64,000 bases of DNA from Mycobacterium paragordonae (lineage in GTDB: Bacteria; Actinomycetota; Actinomycetes; Mycobacteriales; Mycobacteriaceae), in NCBI RefSeq assembly GCF_003614435.1, contig NZ_CP025546.1:2108001-2172000 (forward strand), given 5' to 3'. This document shows positions 35,886 through 48,700 of the stretch, piece after piece. Below the pieces are notes generated by a model. It saw only the letters and a list, made by a program, of their open reading frames with translations, was not told the origin of the DNA and made no database searches. Position numbers and translations under genes: made by a program. The number at the start of each line of letters is the position of its first letter. Positions within the stretch are counted from its first letter, which is position 1.

Positions 35886-35958
35886 GGCCCCGTCGTCTAG
35901 CGGCCTAGGACGCCGCCCTCTCACGGCGGTAGCGTGGGTTCGAATCCCATCGGGGCTA
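35886..35958 (+). tRNA. gluT: tRNA-Glu (anticodon CTC)
   Basis: A 73-nt cloverleaf. Acceptor GGCCCCG/CGGGGCT (first pair G-U), anticodon stem CCGCC/GGCGG around CTCTCAC giving CTC (reads GAG), T-loop TTCGAAT with GTGGG/CCCAT stem. CCA not encoded. Follows tRNA-Gln by 84 nt. Confidence 0.95.
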
Positions 35959-35963
35959 CAAAA

Positions 35964-36476
35964 TCACTGACCGCCGCTCTTGGCGGCAGCCGCGGTCGTA
36001 CCACCCACCGGCATGCTCGGCAGGCCCAGCTTGCGGTGATCCCACGACCGGCTGCGCCGGCTCACGATGCGCACGCCTACCCGCTTATTCATCATCTGGT
36101 CGACGAACGGCTTCATGTCGTCGCTGTAGGGCCCCGTGTAGCGCTCCCACACGCTGACGCCGACGCGGTGCAGGGCGTCGGGGTCGTCGACGATCTCGGC
36201 GACGCCCTCGAAGGACACGCCCCGCAGGGTGTCGTAGGTGTCGCCGTCCTCGAGCAGGAAGCTGACCCGCGGGTCGCGTTTGAGGTTGACGGCCTTCTGC
36301 GACTTGGCTTTGGTCTCCAGCCAGATCTCGCCGTCCACCACGGCGTACCACATCGCCGTCAGGTGCGGTTGTCCGTCGGGCCCGATGGTGGCCAGCGTGC
36401 CGGTCCGGCTGTTGTTGACGAAGTCGGTGATCTCGGCCTCGGACATGACGATGCTCGCGCGCTGATTCGTTCCCAT
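35964..36476 (-). CDS. PPOX-class flavin/F420-binding protein (Rv2991-like)
   Basis: A 170-aa split-barrel protein of the FDOR/pyridoxamine-oxidase-like group. SRTGTLATIGPDGQPHLTAMWYAVVDGEIWLET, KAVNLKRDPRVSFLLEDGDTY and LRGVSFEGVAEIVDDPD are typical of mycobacterial F420- or heme/flavin-binding members. Matches Rv2991 in place and size (163 aa), apart from an Ala/Gly tail. The substrate is unknown. Stop lies 5 nt from the convergent tRNA-Glu. FbiD of the F420 pathway is encoded 8 kb away. Confidence 0.88.
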   Translation of the reverse strand: MGTNQRASIVMSEAEITDFVNNSRTGTLATIGPDGQPHLTAMWYAVVDGEIWLETKAKSQKAVNLKRDPRVSFLLEDGDTYDTLRGVSFEGVAEIVDDPDALHRVGVSVWERYTGPYSDDMKPFVDQMMNKRVGVRIVSRRSRSWDHRKLGLPSMPVGGTTAAAAKSGGQ

Positions 36477-36532
36477 GGCGTCAGTGTGTCAGGCGCCCGT
36501 GCATCGCCTCTGCACCGGTGGCGCCGAGCTTG

Positions 36533-36614
36533 CGCTCACGGTCGCCGCAAGCCTCCGTGAGCGACCCTGGACGCAATCTCGGCGCAAGGGGCGCCGAGAC
36601 GCAATCTCGGCGCA
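36533..36614 (-). terminator. Hairpin and short direct repeats after the IclR gene
   Basis: Perfect 9-bp arms CGCTCACGG (36533-36541) and CCGTGAGCG (36555-36563). Next to them is a 17-bp direct repeat GACGCAATCTCGGCGCA (36570-36586 and 36598-36614), which also makes CTCGGCGC/GCGCCGAG stems. Lies just downstream of the leftward IclR stop, so probably its terminator. Confidence 0.5.
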
Positions 36615-36618
36615 GAAA

Positions 36619-37320
36619 CTACAACCGCCGCGTCAACGCCTCGGCGGCGGCCAGAAGATCGGCGGCCCAACGCGCGCCGGGTCGCCGACCCATGCGGTCG
36701 ATCGGGCCGGACACCGAGATGGCGGCGACCACCACGCCGCGCCCGTCGCGCACCGGCGCCGAAACGCTTGCCACGCCCGGTTCGCGCTCGGCGACACTCT
36801 GCGCCCAGCCGCGCTTGCGGACTTCGGCGAGTACCCGGTCGGTGAACATCGCCTTGGGTAGCACGGCCTTCTGCGTGGCAACGTCGCTGTGCGCCAGCAG
36901 CACCTTGGCCCCGGAGCCCGCGGTCATCGGCAGCCGCGCTCCCACCGGCACCGTATCGCGAAGGCCCGCAGGTGGTTCCAGGGCGGCGATACAGACGCGC
37001 GAGGTGCCCTCCCGCCGGTACAACTGCACGCTCTCGCCCGTGGTCTCCCGCAATTGGGGTAGCACCGCGGCGCTCGCGGCCAGTAGTGGGTCGCTGACAT
37101 AGGACGCAAGTTCGGTGACCGCAGGCCCGAGCCGCCACCGGCCGTCCTCGTCCCGCCCCGCCAGGCGATGCACCTCCAGCGCCGCGGCAAGCCGGTAGGC
37201 GGTGGCCCTGGGCAGGCCGGTGCGTTCGCACAGTTCGGCCAGCCCGCAGGGGGATTCCGCGACCGCGTGCAGGATGCCGACGGCTTTGTCGAGGACGCCG
37301 ATGCCGCTATGCTGTCTCAC
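36619..37320 (-). CDS. IclR-family regulator of leucine biosynthesis (NdgR/LtbR-like, Rv2989)
   Basis: A 233-aa regulator. N-terminal winged helix at ~5-70 ([43 protein letters not shown]). C-terminal IclR effector domain, ~80-233, with [29 protein letters not shown] and [18 protein letters not shown]. The divergent position before leuC-leuD is that of NdgR in Streptomyces and LtbR in Corynebacterium, which control leuCD. Control of leuCD here is inferred from this synteny. GTG at 37320 places the start inside the short region shared with the leuC promoter. Confidence 0.9.
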   Translation of the reverse strand: MRQHSGIGVLDKAVGILHAVAESPCGLAELCERTGLPRATAYRLAAALEVHRLAGRDEDGRWRLGPAVTELASYVSDPLLAASAAVLPQLRETTGESVQLYRREGTSRVCIAALEPPAGLRDTVPVGARLPMTAGSGAKVLLAHSDVATQKAVLPKAMFTDRVLAEVRKRGWAQSVAEREPGVASVSAPVRDGRGVVVAAISVSGPIDRMGRRPGARWAADLLAAAEALTRRL

Positions 37321-37335
37321 AAGAAGATACTAGCG

Positions 37336-37350
37336 TCTCGCATCGTGAGA
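37336..37350. promoter_or_regulatory. Candidate IclR-type operator before leuC
   Basis: Imperfect palindrome TCTCGCATCGTGAGA; a further TCTCAC at 37315-37320 also pairs with its right half GTGAGA. Lies in the 81-bp region between the divergent IclR gene and leuC. Confidence 0.35.
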
Positions 37351-37401
37351 TCACCAGCCCGGACGGATCAGCGAGCCGCGAACGGACGAATCGAGTTGAA
37401 G

Positions 37402-38838
<1,437 letters not shown>

Positions 38839-38875
38839 CCCGACTTGAATTCACATTGAGAATTAGGGGAAGACC

Positions 38876-39472
38876 ATGGAAGCCTTTGACACCCACACCG
38901 GTATCGGCGTACCGCTGCGGCGGTCCAATGTCGATACCGATCAGATCATTCCGGCCGTCTACCTGAAGCGCGTCACCCGAACCGGTTTCGAGGACGGCCT
39001 GTTCGCGAGCTGGCGCTCGGATCCGTCATTCGTGCTCAACCTCAGCCCCTTTGACCGTGGCTCGGTGTTGGTCGCCGGACCGGATTTCGGCACGGGATCC
39101 TCGCGCGAGCACGCGGTCTGGGCGCTGATGGACTATGGATTCCGGGTGGTTATCTCGTCCCGGTTCGGTGACATCTTTCGCGGCAACGCCGGCAAGGCGG
39201 GTCTGTTGGCGGCCGAAGTGGACCAGGACGGCGTCGAACTTCTCTGGAAGCTCATCGAGCAGAGCCCAGGGCTGGAAATCACTGTCAATCTTCAAGATCG
39301 AAATGTCACCGCGGGAACAGCGGTGCTGCCGTTCAGGATTGACGATCACACCGCCTTCCGGTTGCTGCACGGGCTGGACGATATAGCCCTTACGCTGCAG
39401 AAACTCGACGAAATCGAAGCTTTCGAGGCGGCGCGTCCGGCCTGGAAACCGCGCACTTTGCCCACCCCCTGA
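38876..39472 (+). CDS. leuD: 3-isopropylmalate dehydratase small subunit
   Basis: A 198-aa swivel-domain subunit of isopropylmalate isomerase. [68 protein letters not shown] and [20 protein letters not shown] are family landmarks. ATG follows AGGGGAAG. Last gene of leuCD; hupB follows after 212 nt on the same strand. Confidence 0.96.
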   Translation: MEAFDTHTGIGVPLRRSNVDTDQIIPAVYLKRVTRTGFEDGLFASWRSDPSFVLNLSPFDRGSVLVAGPDFGTGSSREHAVWALMDYGFRVVISSRFGDIFRGNAGKAGLLAAEVDQDGVELLWKLIEQSPGLEITVNLQDRNVTAGTAVLPFRIDDHTAFRLLHGLDDIALTLQKLDEIEAFEAARPAWKPRTLPTP

Positions 39473-39606
39473 AGCGCCGAGCGGCGCCGAATTCGCGGCT
39501 TTATCCGGGGGTATTTCGGGGCGGCGCCAGCGACCAAGCGCGGCAATCGGATTGCCGAAATGTCGGTCGCCCGACCGTAATAGCTGGCTGAAATTGCGCG
39601 TGGCTC

Positions 39607-39636
39607 TTGGCAATTTGCCAGTTGAGGGTTTACCGT
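39607..39636 (+). promoter_or_regulatory. Probable hupB promoter
   Basis: TTGGCA (39607-39612), 18-nt spacer, TACCGT (39631-39636). Gives a transcript start near 39643 and a ~40-nt leader to the hupB ATG, which has a GGAGGG ribosome site. Confidence 0.4.
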
Positions 39637-39684
39637 AGTGCACTAGTCGGTTCCAAAAGAGGACCACTGGCCTCGGAGGGTTGG

Positions 39685-40344
39685 ATGAATAAAGCAGAGC
39701 TCATAGATGTGCTCACACAGAAATTGGGCTCAGACCGTCGGCAGGCGACCGCCGCCGTCGAGAATGTCGTTGACACGATTGTGCGCGCAGTCCACAAGGG
39801 CGACAGCGTCACGATTACCGGTTTCGGTGTCTTCGAACAGCGTCGCCGCGCGGCTCGCGTAGCCCGCAACCCGCGCACCGGCGAGACGGTGAAAGTCAAG
39901 CCGACGTCTGTTCCGGCGTTCCGTCCAGGAGCTCAGTTCAAAGCGGTTGTGGCTGGGGCACAAAAGCTCCCGTCCGAAGGTCCCGCAGTGAAGCGTGGCG
40001 TGGTTGCCAGCGCGGCCAAGAAGACGACGGCCAAGAAGTCGCCGGCCAAGAAGGCTGCGACCAAGGCTCCCGCCAAGAAGGCCGCCACCAAGGCTCCGGC
40101 CAAGAAGGCCGCGACCAAGGCTCCGGCCAAGAAGGCTGCGACCAAGGCACCCGCCGCCAAGAAGGCCGCCACCAAGGCTCCGGCCAAGAAGGCTGCCACC
40201 AAGGCTCCGGTCAAGAAGGCTGTGACCAAGGCTCCGGCGAAGAAGGCTGCGACCAAGGCTCCGGCGAAGAAGGCTGCCACCAAGGCTCCGGCCAAGAAGG
40301 CTCCGGCCAAGAAGGCCGCAAGCACACGGCGCGGCCGCAAGTAG
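39685..40344 (+). CDS. hupB: Nucleoid-associated protein HupB (HU with histone-like tail)
   Basis: A 219-aa DNA-binding protein (M. tuberculosis: 214 aa). Residues 1-90 are a normal HU fold: [32 protein letters not shown] and the DNA arm [20 protein letters not shown]. Residues ~100-219 are a lysine/alanine/proline tail of repeated KKAATKAPA units, as in eukaryotic linker histones. The tail repeats vary in number between mycobacteria. The protein compacts DNA, and its Lys/Ser/Thr modification and iron roles are reported in M. tuberculosis. ATG at 39685 has a strong GGAGGG. Confidence 0.97.
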   Translation: MNKAELIDVLTQKLGSDRRQATAAVENVVDTIVRAVHKGDSVTITGFGVFEQRRRAARVARNPRTGETVKVKPTSVPAFRPGAQFKAVVAGAQKLPSEGPAVKRGVVASAAKKTTAKKSPAKKAATKAPAKKAATKAPAKKAATKAPAKKAATKAPAAKKAATKAPAKKAATKAPVKKAVTKAPAKKAATKAPAKKAATKAPAKKAPAKKAASTRRGRK

Positions 40345-40356
40345 TCAATTCACGCA

Positions 40357-40396
40357 AATACCCTCCGGCGGGCAGCGATGCCTTCCGGAGGGTATT
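40357..40396. terminator. Bidirectional terminator between hupB and mutT1
   Basis: Perfect 12-bp arms AATACCCTCCGG (40357-40368) and CCGGAGGGTATT (40385-40396) with A/T-rich outer ends on both sides. Sits between convergent stops. Confidence 0.8.
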
Positions 40397-40402
40397 CGCT
40401 TG

Positions 40403-41353
40403 TCAGGCGCGCACGTTGGCGGCCAGCGCGCCGCCGATGTGGTCGGCGGCGATAAGCCGGCCCGCCGACAGCGACAGCACCCAGGTGCTGCCTTTGAGGT
40501 TGCGCGACTTGTCGGGGCGCACTCCGTCGCGTTCGCACCACCACGTGATCAGGTCCGGGATCACCTTGCCCTGCGTACAGATCACGGGTGTGCCGGCCCG
40601 TTCGGCGATCTGCAGAACCCGCTGCCGGCCGCGTTTGGGGTTCTTGGCGTACGCCTCTTCGGTCAGGTTGGGCTCGTTGTGAATATCGACACCCAGCTCC
40701 GCTGCCAGCGGTTCCACCGTCTGGTGGCAGCGCACCCGGTCGGCCGCGTATACCCGGTCGGCGCCGAACGCCAGCAGCTGACCCACCAGTGCCTCGGCCT
40801 GGGCACGGCCCTTCTTGTCCAGCGGCCGCTTGGTGTCGTCGCCGCGATACCGTGACTTGCTGCCCGCGGTGCCGTGCCGCACCACCAGCACGGTCTTGGT
40901 GTCCGGTGGTTGTTTGACGAACCGCCGCAAAACCTTTCGATCCGGTGCGTAGTCGAGCTTCTTCATGGCGTCGGCCACCGGGAGCCAGATCAGCTCGTCG
41001 ACCTCATGGCCGGGGGCGAACGTGCCACCGGTGCTGCGTGCTGCCCAGTAGTGCACCCGCTTGATGCCCTGGTCGATCGGGTACGTGATGGTGGTCAGGC
41101 AGCGGCCGAGATGGCTGTGGTGGCCGGTCTCCTCGAGCACCTCGCGAACGGCGGCCACCGCCGCGGTCTCGCCAGGGTCGACCTTGCCTTTGGGCAGCGA
41201 CCAGTCGTCGTACCGGGGCCGGTGAATGACGGCGATCTCGAGCGACTTCGTCGGGTTGCCCTTGCCGGACCGCCACAACACCGCACCGGCCGCGTATACG
41301 ACCCGGTCCCCGGGGCGTCGACGGTCCGACGAGTTCTGGATCGACACCTTCAC
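40403..41353 (-). CDS. mutT1: MutT1: Nudix plus histidine-phosphatase protein
   Basis: A 316-aa two-domain enzyme like Rv2985 (317 aa). The N-terminal Nudix domain has a complete box at residues 56-78 ([20 protein letters not shown] and on). The C-terminal histidine-phosphatase domain, ~150-316, has the RHG at 159-161 (VVRHGTAG). In mycobacteria MutT1 hydrolyses 8-oxo-GTP/dGTP to the diphosphate (and diadenosine polyphosphates), preventing mutation. Lies 77 nt downstream of ppk on the same strand. ATG at 41353. Confidence 0.95.
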   Translation of the reverse strand: MKVSIQNSSDRRRPGDRVVYAAGAVLWRSGKGNPTKSLEIAVIHRPRYDDWSLPKGKVDPGETAAVAAVREVLEETGHHSHLGRCLTTITYPIDQGIKRVHYWAARSTGGTFAPGHEVDELIWLPVADAMKKLDYAPDRKVLRRFVKQPPDTKTVLVVRHGTAGSKSRYRGDDTKRPLDKKGRAQAEALVGQLLAFGADRVYAADRVRCHQTVEPLAAELGVDIHNEPNLTEEAYAKNPKRGRQRVLQIAERAGTPVICTQGKVIPDLITWWCERDGVRPDKSRNLKGSTWVLSLSAGRLIAADHIGGALAANVRA

Positions 41354-41430
41354 TCCTGCAGGTCAATTCGGCAAGGGCGCTCGTGCTGGTGGAGGTGGCC
41401 CCCGACTGGCCGCTGAGGGACACCTCGAGA

Positions 41431-43632
41431 CTACGGGCTGCGGTGCCGCTCCATGAGCGAAGCCTGGTGGTCGCGCACGCTCTCGCCTTCTCGCGGCGAC
41501 GCGGTCCATTGGCCGTCCGATCCGAGTTCCCAGCACCGGGTGGACGGGTCCAGCGCGGACTCGAACAGATCACCCAGTTGCGCGGTCAGGCGCGGGTCCT
41601 TCACCTGAGCCATGACCTCGACCCGCCGGTCCAGATTGCGGTGCATCATGTCGGCGCTGCCGATCCAGAATTCGTCGATGGCGTTGAAGTGCAGGATCCG
41701 CGAGTGTTCCAGGAATCGGCCGAGAATCGAGCGGACAGTGATGTTTTCGGAAATCCCCTCGGTGCCCGGGCGCAACGCGCAGATGCCGCGGACCACCACC
41801 TCCACCCGCACTCCGGCCTGCGATGCGCGGTAGAGCGCGTCGATGACCTGCTCGTCGACCAACGCGTTCATCTTGAGCCGGATCCGCGCGTCGTTGCCGC
41901 GACGGTGTGCTTCCACCTCACGTTCGACGCGCTCGATGATGCCGGTGCGGATGCCGTGCGGGGCCACTAACAGGTTGCGGTAGGTCAGCTTTCGCGAGTA
42001 ACCGGTCAGCGTGTTGAACAGGTCGGTCAGGTCGGCGCCGATGTTGGGGTCGGCGGTCAGCAGGCCCACGTCTTCATACAGGCGCGCCGTCTTGCCGTTG
42101 TAGTTCCCGGTTCCGACATGGCAGTACCGCCGGATGTGCGGCCCTTCGCGGCGCACCACCAGGCAGGTCTTGCAGTGCGTCTTGAGCCCGACGAACCCGT
42201 ACACGACGTGCACGCCCGCCTGCTCAAGGGTTCGCGCCCAACGGATGTTGGCCTGCTCGTCGAAGCGCGCCTTGATCTCAACCATTGCCACGACTTGCTT
42301 TCCGGCTTCGGCGGCGTCGATCAGGGCGCGCACGATCGGGGAATCACCAGAGGTGCGGTAGAGGGTCTGCTTGATCGCCAGCACATTCGGATCGGCCGCG
42401 GCCTGTTCGATGAACCGCTGCACGCTCGTCGAGAACGAGTCATACGGGTGGTGCACCAGCACGTCGCCCTCGCGCAACGTGGCGAAGATGCTCTTGGGTG
42501 TCTCCCGCTCCGCGAAGGCGGGGTGCGTGGCCGGGACGAAGGCCCGGTCCTTGAGCGCCGGCCGGTCTAAGCCGTAGATCTGCCACAACGACGACAAGTC
42601 CAGCAGCCCAGGCACTTCGATGACATCGCCGGGATGCACGTCAAGCTCGCGCAGCAGCAACTCCAGCATGCTCTCGGTCATGTCGTCGGACGCTTCCAGC
42701 CGCACCGGGGAACCGAACCGGCGCCGGGCCAACTCCCGCTCCAGCGCCTGCAGCAGGTCCTCGTCGCGGTCCTCTTCGACCTCGAAGTCGGCGTTGCGGG
42801 TGATCCGAAATGCGTGGTGCTCCACGATTTCCATGCCCGGGAAGAGCACCGGCAGGAAGGCCGCGATCAACTCTTCCATCGGCAGGAACCGCACAATGAC
42901 CTGACCGTCGCCTTCGTCGCCCTTGGCGTCGAGTTCGACGAACCGGTCCACGTTGTCGGGCACCTTCACCCGCGCGAAATGCTGGGTGCCGTCCTCGGGT
43001 TGCCTGACCGTGATGGCCAGGTTCAGGCTCAGCCCGCTCACAAAAGGGAAGGGGTGGGCCGGGTCCACCGCCAACGGGGTGAGAACGGGGAAGACCTGCT
43101 CGTGGAAATACGTCGACAAGCGCTCTCGCTCAGCCTCGTCGAGGTCGGCCCACGTGACGATGTAGATGCCTTCCTCCTCGAGCGCCGGCAGGACCGAATC
43201 GAGGAAGACGCGCGCCTGCCGGATGGAGATCTGTTGGGTCTGCTCGCCGATGCGGCGCAGTTGTTCGCGCGGGGTCAATCCGTCGGCGGAGCGGACCGAC
43301 AGCCCCATCTCGTCGCGGCGCTTGAGGCCGGCGACGCGAACCATGTAGAACTCGTCGAGATTGGAGGCGAAGATGGCCAGGAACTTCGCGCGCTCGAGGA
43401 GCGGCATCGAATTGTCGTCCGCCAGTGCGAGCACGCGGGCGTTGAAGTCGAGCCAGCTCAGTTCCCGGTTGAGGTAGCGCTCTTCCGGCAGCGCGTCGAT
43501 GATCGCCGCGGGAGTCGCGGCGGGAGGGGCCGCGGGAGCCGAGTCGCCAGGGTGCCAAGCGTGGTCATCGGGACGTGCCTCTGCCTCTGGGGTGGCTTCG
43601 ATTTCGGTCACCCTGCGATCATTGCCTATCAC
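41431..43632 (-). CDS. ppk: Polyphosphate kinase 1
   Basis: A 733-aa Ppk1 (M. tuberculosis 742 aa) that makes polyphosphate from ATP and the reverse. N-domain [19 protein letters not shown]; head and two PLD-like C domains, with [46 protein letters not shown] and the catalytic-His regions [18 protein letters not shown] and [19 protein letters not shown]. The first ~45 residues are variable and Pro/Ala-rich. GTG at 43632 gives the N-terminus [12 protein letters not shown], matching the M. tuberculosis start; GTG at 43611 is an alternative. Polyphosphate supply feeds stress signalling (MprAB-SigE in M. tuberculosis). Confidence 0.96.
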   Translation of the reverse strand: MIGNDRRVTEIEATPEAEARPDDHAWHPGDSAPAAPPAATPAAIIDALPEERYLNRELSWLDFNARVLALADDNSMPLLERAKFLAIFASNLDEFYMVRVAGLKRRDEMGLSVRSADGLTPREQLRRIGEQTQQISIRQARVFLDSVLPALEEEGIYIVTWADLDEAERERLSTYFHEQVFPVLTPLAVDPAHPFPFVSGLSLNLAITVRQPEDGTQHFARVKVPDNVDRFVELDAKGDEGDGQVIVRFLPMEELIAAFLPVLFPGMEIVEHHAFRITRNADFEVEEDRDEDLLQALERELARRRFGSPVRLEASDDMTESMLELLLRELDVHPGDVIEVPGLLDLSSLWQIYGLDRPALKDRAFVPATHPAFAERETPKSIFATLREGDVLVHHPYDSFSTSVQRFIEQAAADPNVLAIKQTLYRTSGDSPIVRALIDAAEAGKQVVAMVEIKARFDEQANIRWARTLEQAGVHVVYGFVGLKTHCKTCLVVRREGPHIRRYCHVGTGNYNGKTARLYEDVGLLTADPNIGADLTDLFNTLTGYSRKLTYRNLLVAPHGIRTGIIERVEREVEAHRRGNDARIRLKMNALVDEQVIDALYRASQAGVRVEVVVRGICALRPGTEGISENITVRSILGRFLEHSRILHFNAIDEFWIGSADMMHRNLDRRVEVMAQVKDPRLTAQLGDLFESALDPSTRCWELGSDGQWTASPREGESVRDHQASLMERHRSP

Positions 43633-43701
43633 CCGGCGATGCTGCCAGCAGTCAACAGAGATCCATGTTCCGTTGGGCTGCCATTCACCTGGCGGCCCGG
43701 C

Positions 43702-45488
<1,787 letters not shown>

Positions 45489-45765
45489 CGCCGCACCGCA
45501 AATGCAGTAGTCACCGCCTTGGCGAGCGCAATTTTGCAGTAGTCGGCTTGGGGTAAAAAGCGCGCGGGTTCGCCCGATATTCAGCTACCTATTAATGGCA
45601 TCAGTGGCGGCAAGAAGCGTCGTCGCGCGAAATGGCCGTATCGATGAGAAGTGCTCGTCGGGGAGCGTGGGGCGACACCGGGCTGCGCTCCTGCGGCCTG
45701 TTACCTGACTCCGCGATTTCTGACTCGGCGTGCTGTGAACCCACGAGGGCGATGGGAGCTCCGTT

Positions 45766-48700
45766 ATGTCATCTTTTCTGATTGCCGCGCCGCAGGCCAT
45801 GACCGCAGCGGCAGCAGATCTGGGTCAGATCGGGGAGGCGGTCCGGCAGGCGACCGCGGTGGCGGCGCCGACGGCGGCCATCATGCCCGCGGCCGCCGAT
45901 GAGGTGTCGGCGGCCATCGCGGCCCTGTTCGGCACCGTCGGCCAGGAGTATCAAGCCGTCAGCGCGCAGGCAGCGGAGTTCCACGCGCAATTCGTCCGGG
46001 CGCTGATGGGGGCGGGCGGCTCTTACGCGGCCATGGAAGCGGCCACAGCCGACGCCATCGGGTCGCTGGAGGAGCAGGTCCTGGGGGCGATCAACGCGCC
46101 GGCGAACCTGCTGTTGGGGAGGCCCTTGATCGGTCCCGGGACCGACGGCGCGGCAGGCTCCGGGGCAGCGGGTGGACCCGGCGGGCTGCTGTGGGGGCGC
46201 GGAGGTAACGGCGGGTCGGGCGCGGCCGGGCACGCCGGTGGGGCCGGCGGCGCCGCCGGCTTGTTGGGTGTGGGCGGCGCCGGCGGGGCCGGCGGCGCGG
46301 GCGCCAACGGTGGCACAGGCGGCAGCGGCGGGTGGCTGTGGGGCAATGGCGGTGCTGGCGGCATGGGCGGCGTCGGCGTCAGCGGTGCCAGCGGCGGCAC
46401 CGGAGGTGCTGGCGGCAATGCATTGTTCTTCGGTTCCGGTGGCGCCGGCGGAGCCGGCGGGACCGGGCTCGGCGGCACGATCGGCACACCGGGCGGCCCG
46501 GGCAGCTCCGTCGCCGCCGGCGGACTCGGCGGGGACGGCGGCAATGGCGGCACCGGGGGCACCGGTGGGGCGGGCGGTCACGGCGGGTTGATCCTGGGTG
46601 ACGGCGGTGCCGGGGGAGTTGGCGGCACGGGCGGCGCCGGCGGTGCCGGCGGATCCGGTGGCGCGGGGTGGTCGTCGACCACCGCCGGTGGTACCGGTGG
46701 CGACGGCGGTGGCAGCGGCACCGGTGGGACAGGCGGTTCGGGCGGCGCCGGCGGTGCCGCCGGAGCGAGTCGCAGCATGTTCGGTCACGCGGGCGCCGAT
46801 GGCTCGGGTGGCTCAGGCGGTGCCGGTGGTAGTTCGGGTGTCGCCGGCGACGGCGGGACCGGGGGCGCCGGCGACGCGGTGACCAGAGGTGGTAACGGCG
46901 GCATGGGTGGTGACACCGGCGGTGTCGGGGCCGGCGGCACCGGCGGCGCGGCCGGGGGCCCGGGAGCGGTTGCCGGGGCCGACGGGGCCGCGGGCGCCGT
47001 GATCGCCGGTGGCAATGGCGGTTCCGGCGGGGCGGGATTCACTGCGACGACGCCGGGCGCGGACGGAGGCGCCGGTGGCAACGGTGGGTCCGGCGGCAGC
47101 CACGGGAATGGCGGAGCCGGCGGTACCGGCGGGGCCGGTGCCGCCGGGAAGAGTGGCACGGCGGGCGTGGCGGCCGGCGAGTCCGGCGGCGACGGGACAG
47201 CAGGTGGGTCCGGTGGTGCCGGCGGGACTGGTGGGGCCGGCGGCTCGGTGTCCGGCAACGGCGGGGTCGGCGGGGCCGGCGGGAGCGGTGCTCGTGGCGG
47301 CGATGGCGGTGCCGGGGTCAACGGAGCGGCCGGGGCGGCGCCCGGCGACGCCGGACACGCCGGCGGCTCGGGCGGCTCTGGTGGTCACGGCGGCGACGGT
47401 GGTGCCGGCGGAGGCGGCGGTCTCGCCGCGCACGGGACTGCCGGTCTCGCCGGAGTGGGAGGCGATGCGGGCAGTGGCGGTAACGGCGCCACGCCGGGCA
47501 ATGGCGGGGCCGGCGCGGCAGGCGACGCCAGCCATGCGGACGGCGGAGCCGGTGGGGCCGGCGGTGACACCGGGTTCGGCGGTGCCGCCGGTACCGCGGG
47601 CAGCGGGCGCATTCCGGGCGCCGACGGCACTGCCGGAACCACGCCCACCGGCATTCTGGGCAGTGGCGGGGCGGGCGGTGCCGGCTTCAATCCCACTGCG
47701 GCTGGTGCCGACGGTGGTGCTGGTGGGGCCGGCGGCGCCGGCGGCAATTTCGGTAACGGTGGCAAAGGCGGGGACGGTGGCAGCGGGGTGGCCGGGGGCA
47801 ACGGTACGGCCGGCGTCGCGGCGGGTGAGTCCGGCGGTAAAGGTGTGGACGGCGGGTCCGGTGGCCGCGGGGGTGACGGTGGCGCCGGTGGGTCGGTCCG
47901 CGGTGACGGTGGCAACGGCGGGGCCGGCGGGCAGGGTGCGCGTGGCGGTGACGGCGGCGCGGGTGTCAACGGCGCAGCGGCGACCACAGCCGGCGGCGCT
48001 GGGCAGGCCGGTGGGTCGGGTGGCTCCGGTGGTGCCGGCGGCGATGGTGGCAACGGTGGGGTTGGCGGTACTGCGGCTCATGGTGTTTCGGGTACGACGG
48101 GCACCGGGGGGAACGCCGGCAGCGGCGGTAACGGCGCGAACCCGGGTGACGGTGGGGCCGGTGCGGCCGGGGATGTAACCCATGCTGACGGTGGTGCCGG
48201 TGGGGCCGGTGGGGACACCGGGTTCGGCGGCAAGGCCGGCGTCGGGGGCACCGGCTCGAGCACTGGCACTAACGGCAGCGCGGGCTCCACGCCCGGCGGG
48301 ATCTTGGGTAACGGCGGCAAGGGCGGGGCGGGCTTCACCGCCACGACCCCGGGTGCCGATGGCGGTGCCGGTGGCGCCGGGGGTGCGGGCGGAAACTTCG
48401 GCAGCGGCGGGGCCGGTGGTGCGGGCGGGGACGGGGCGGCCGGTAGCAATGGCGCGGCTGGGACGAAGGCCGGTGACTCCGGCATTAAGGGCGTGGACGG
48501 CGGATCCGGCGGTCGCGGGGGCGACGGCGGTGCCGGCGGCTCGGTGCGCGGTAATGGCGGTGCCGGCGGGGCCGGTGGGCAGGGTGCGCGTGGCGGTGAC
48601 GGCGGCGCGGGTGTCAACGGCGCGTCGGCGACGGTGCCCGGCGGCGCTGGGCAGGCCGGTGGGTCGGGTGGCTCCGGTGGTGCGGGAGGCGATGGTGGCA

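Noticed and set aside
39990..40340. Lys/Ala repeat tract at the hupB 3' end considered as a CRISPR-like or VNTR array
   Set aside because: The repeats are in-frame codons of the histone-like tail; no spacers, and nothing else resembles a CRISPR array in the window.
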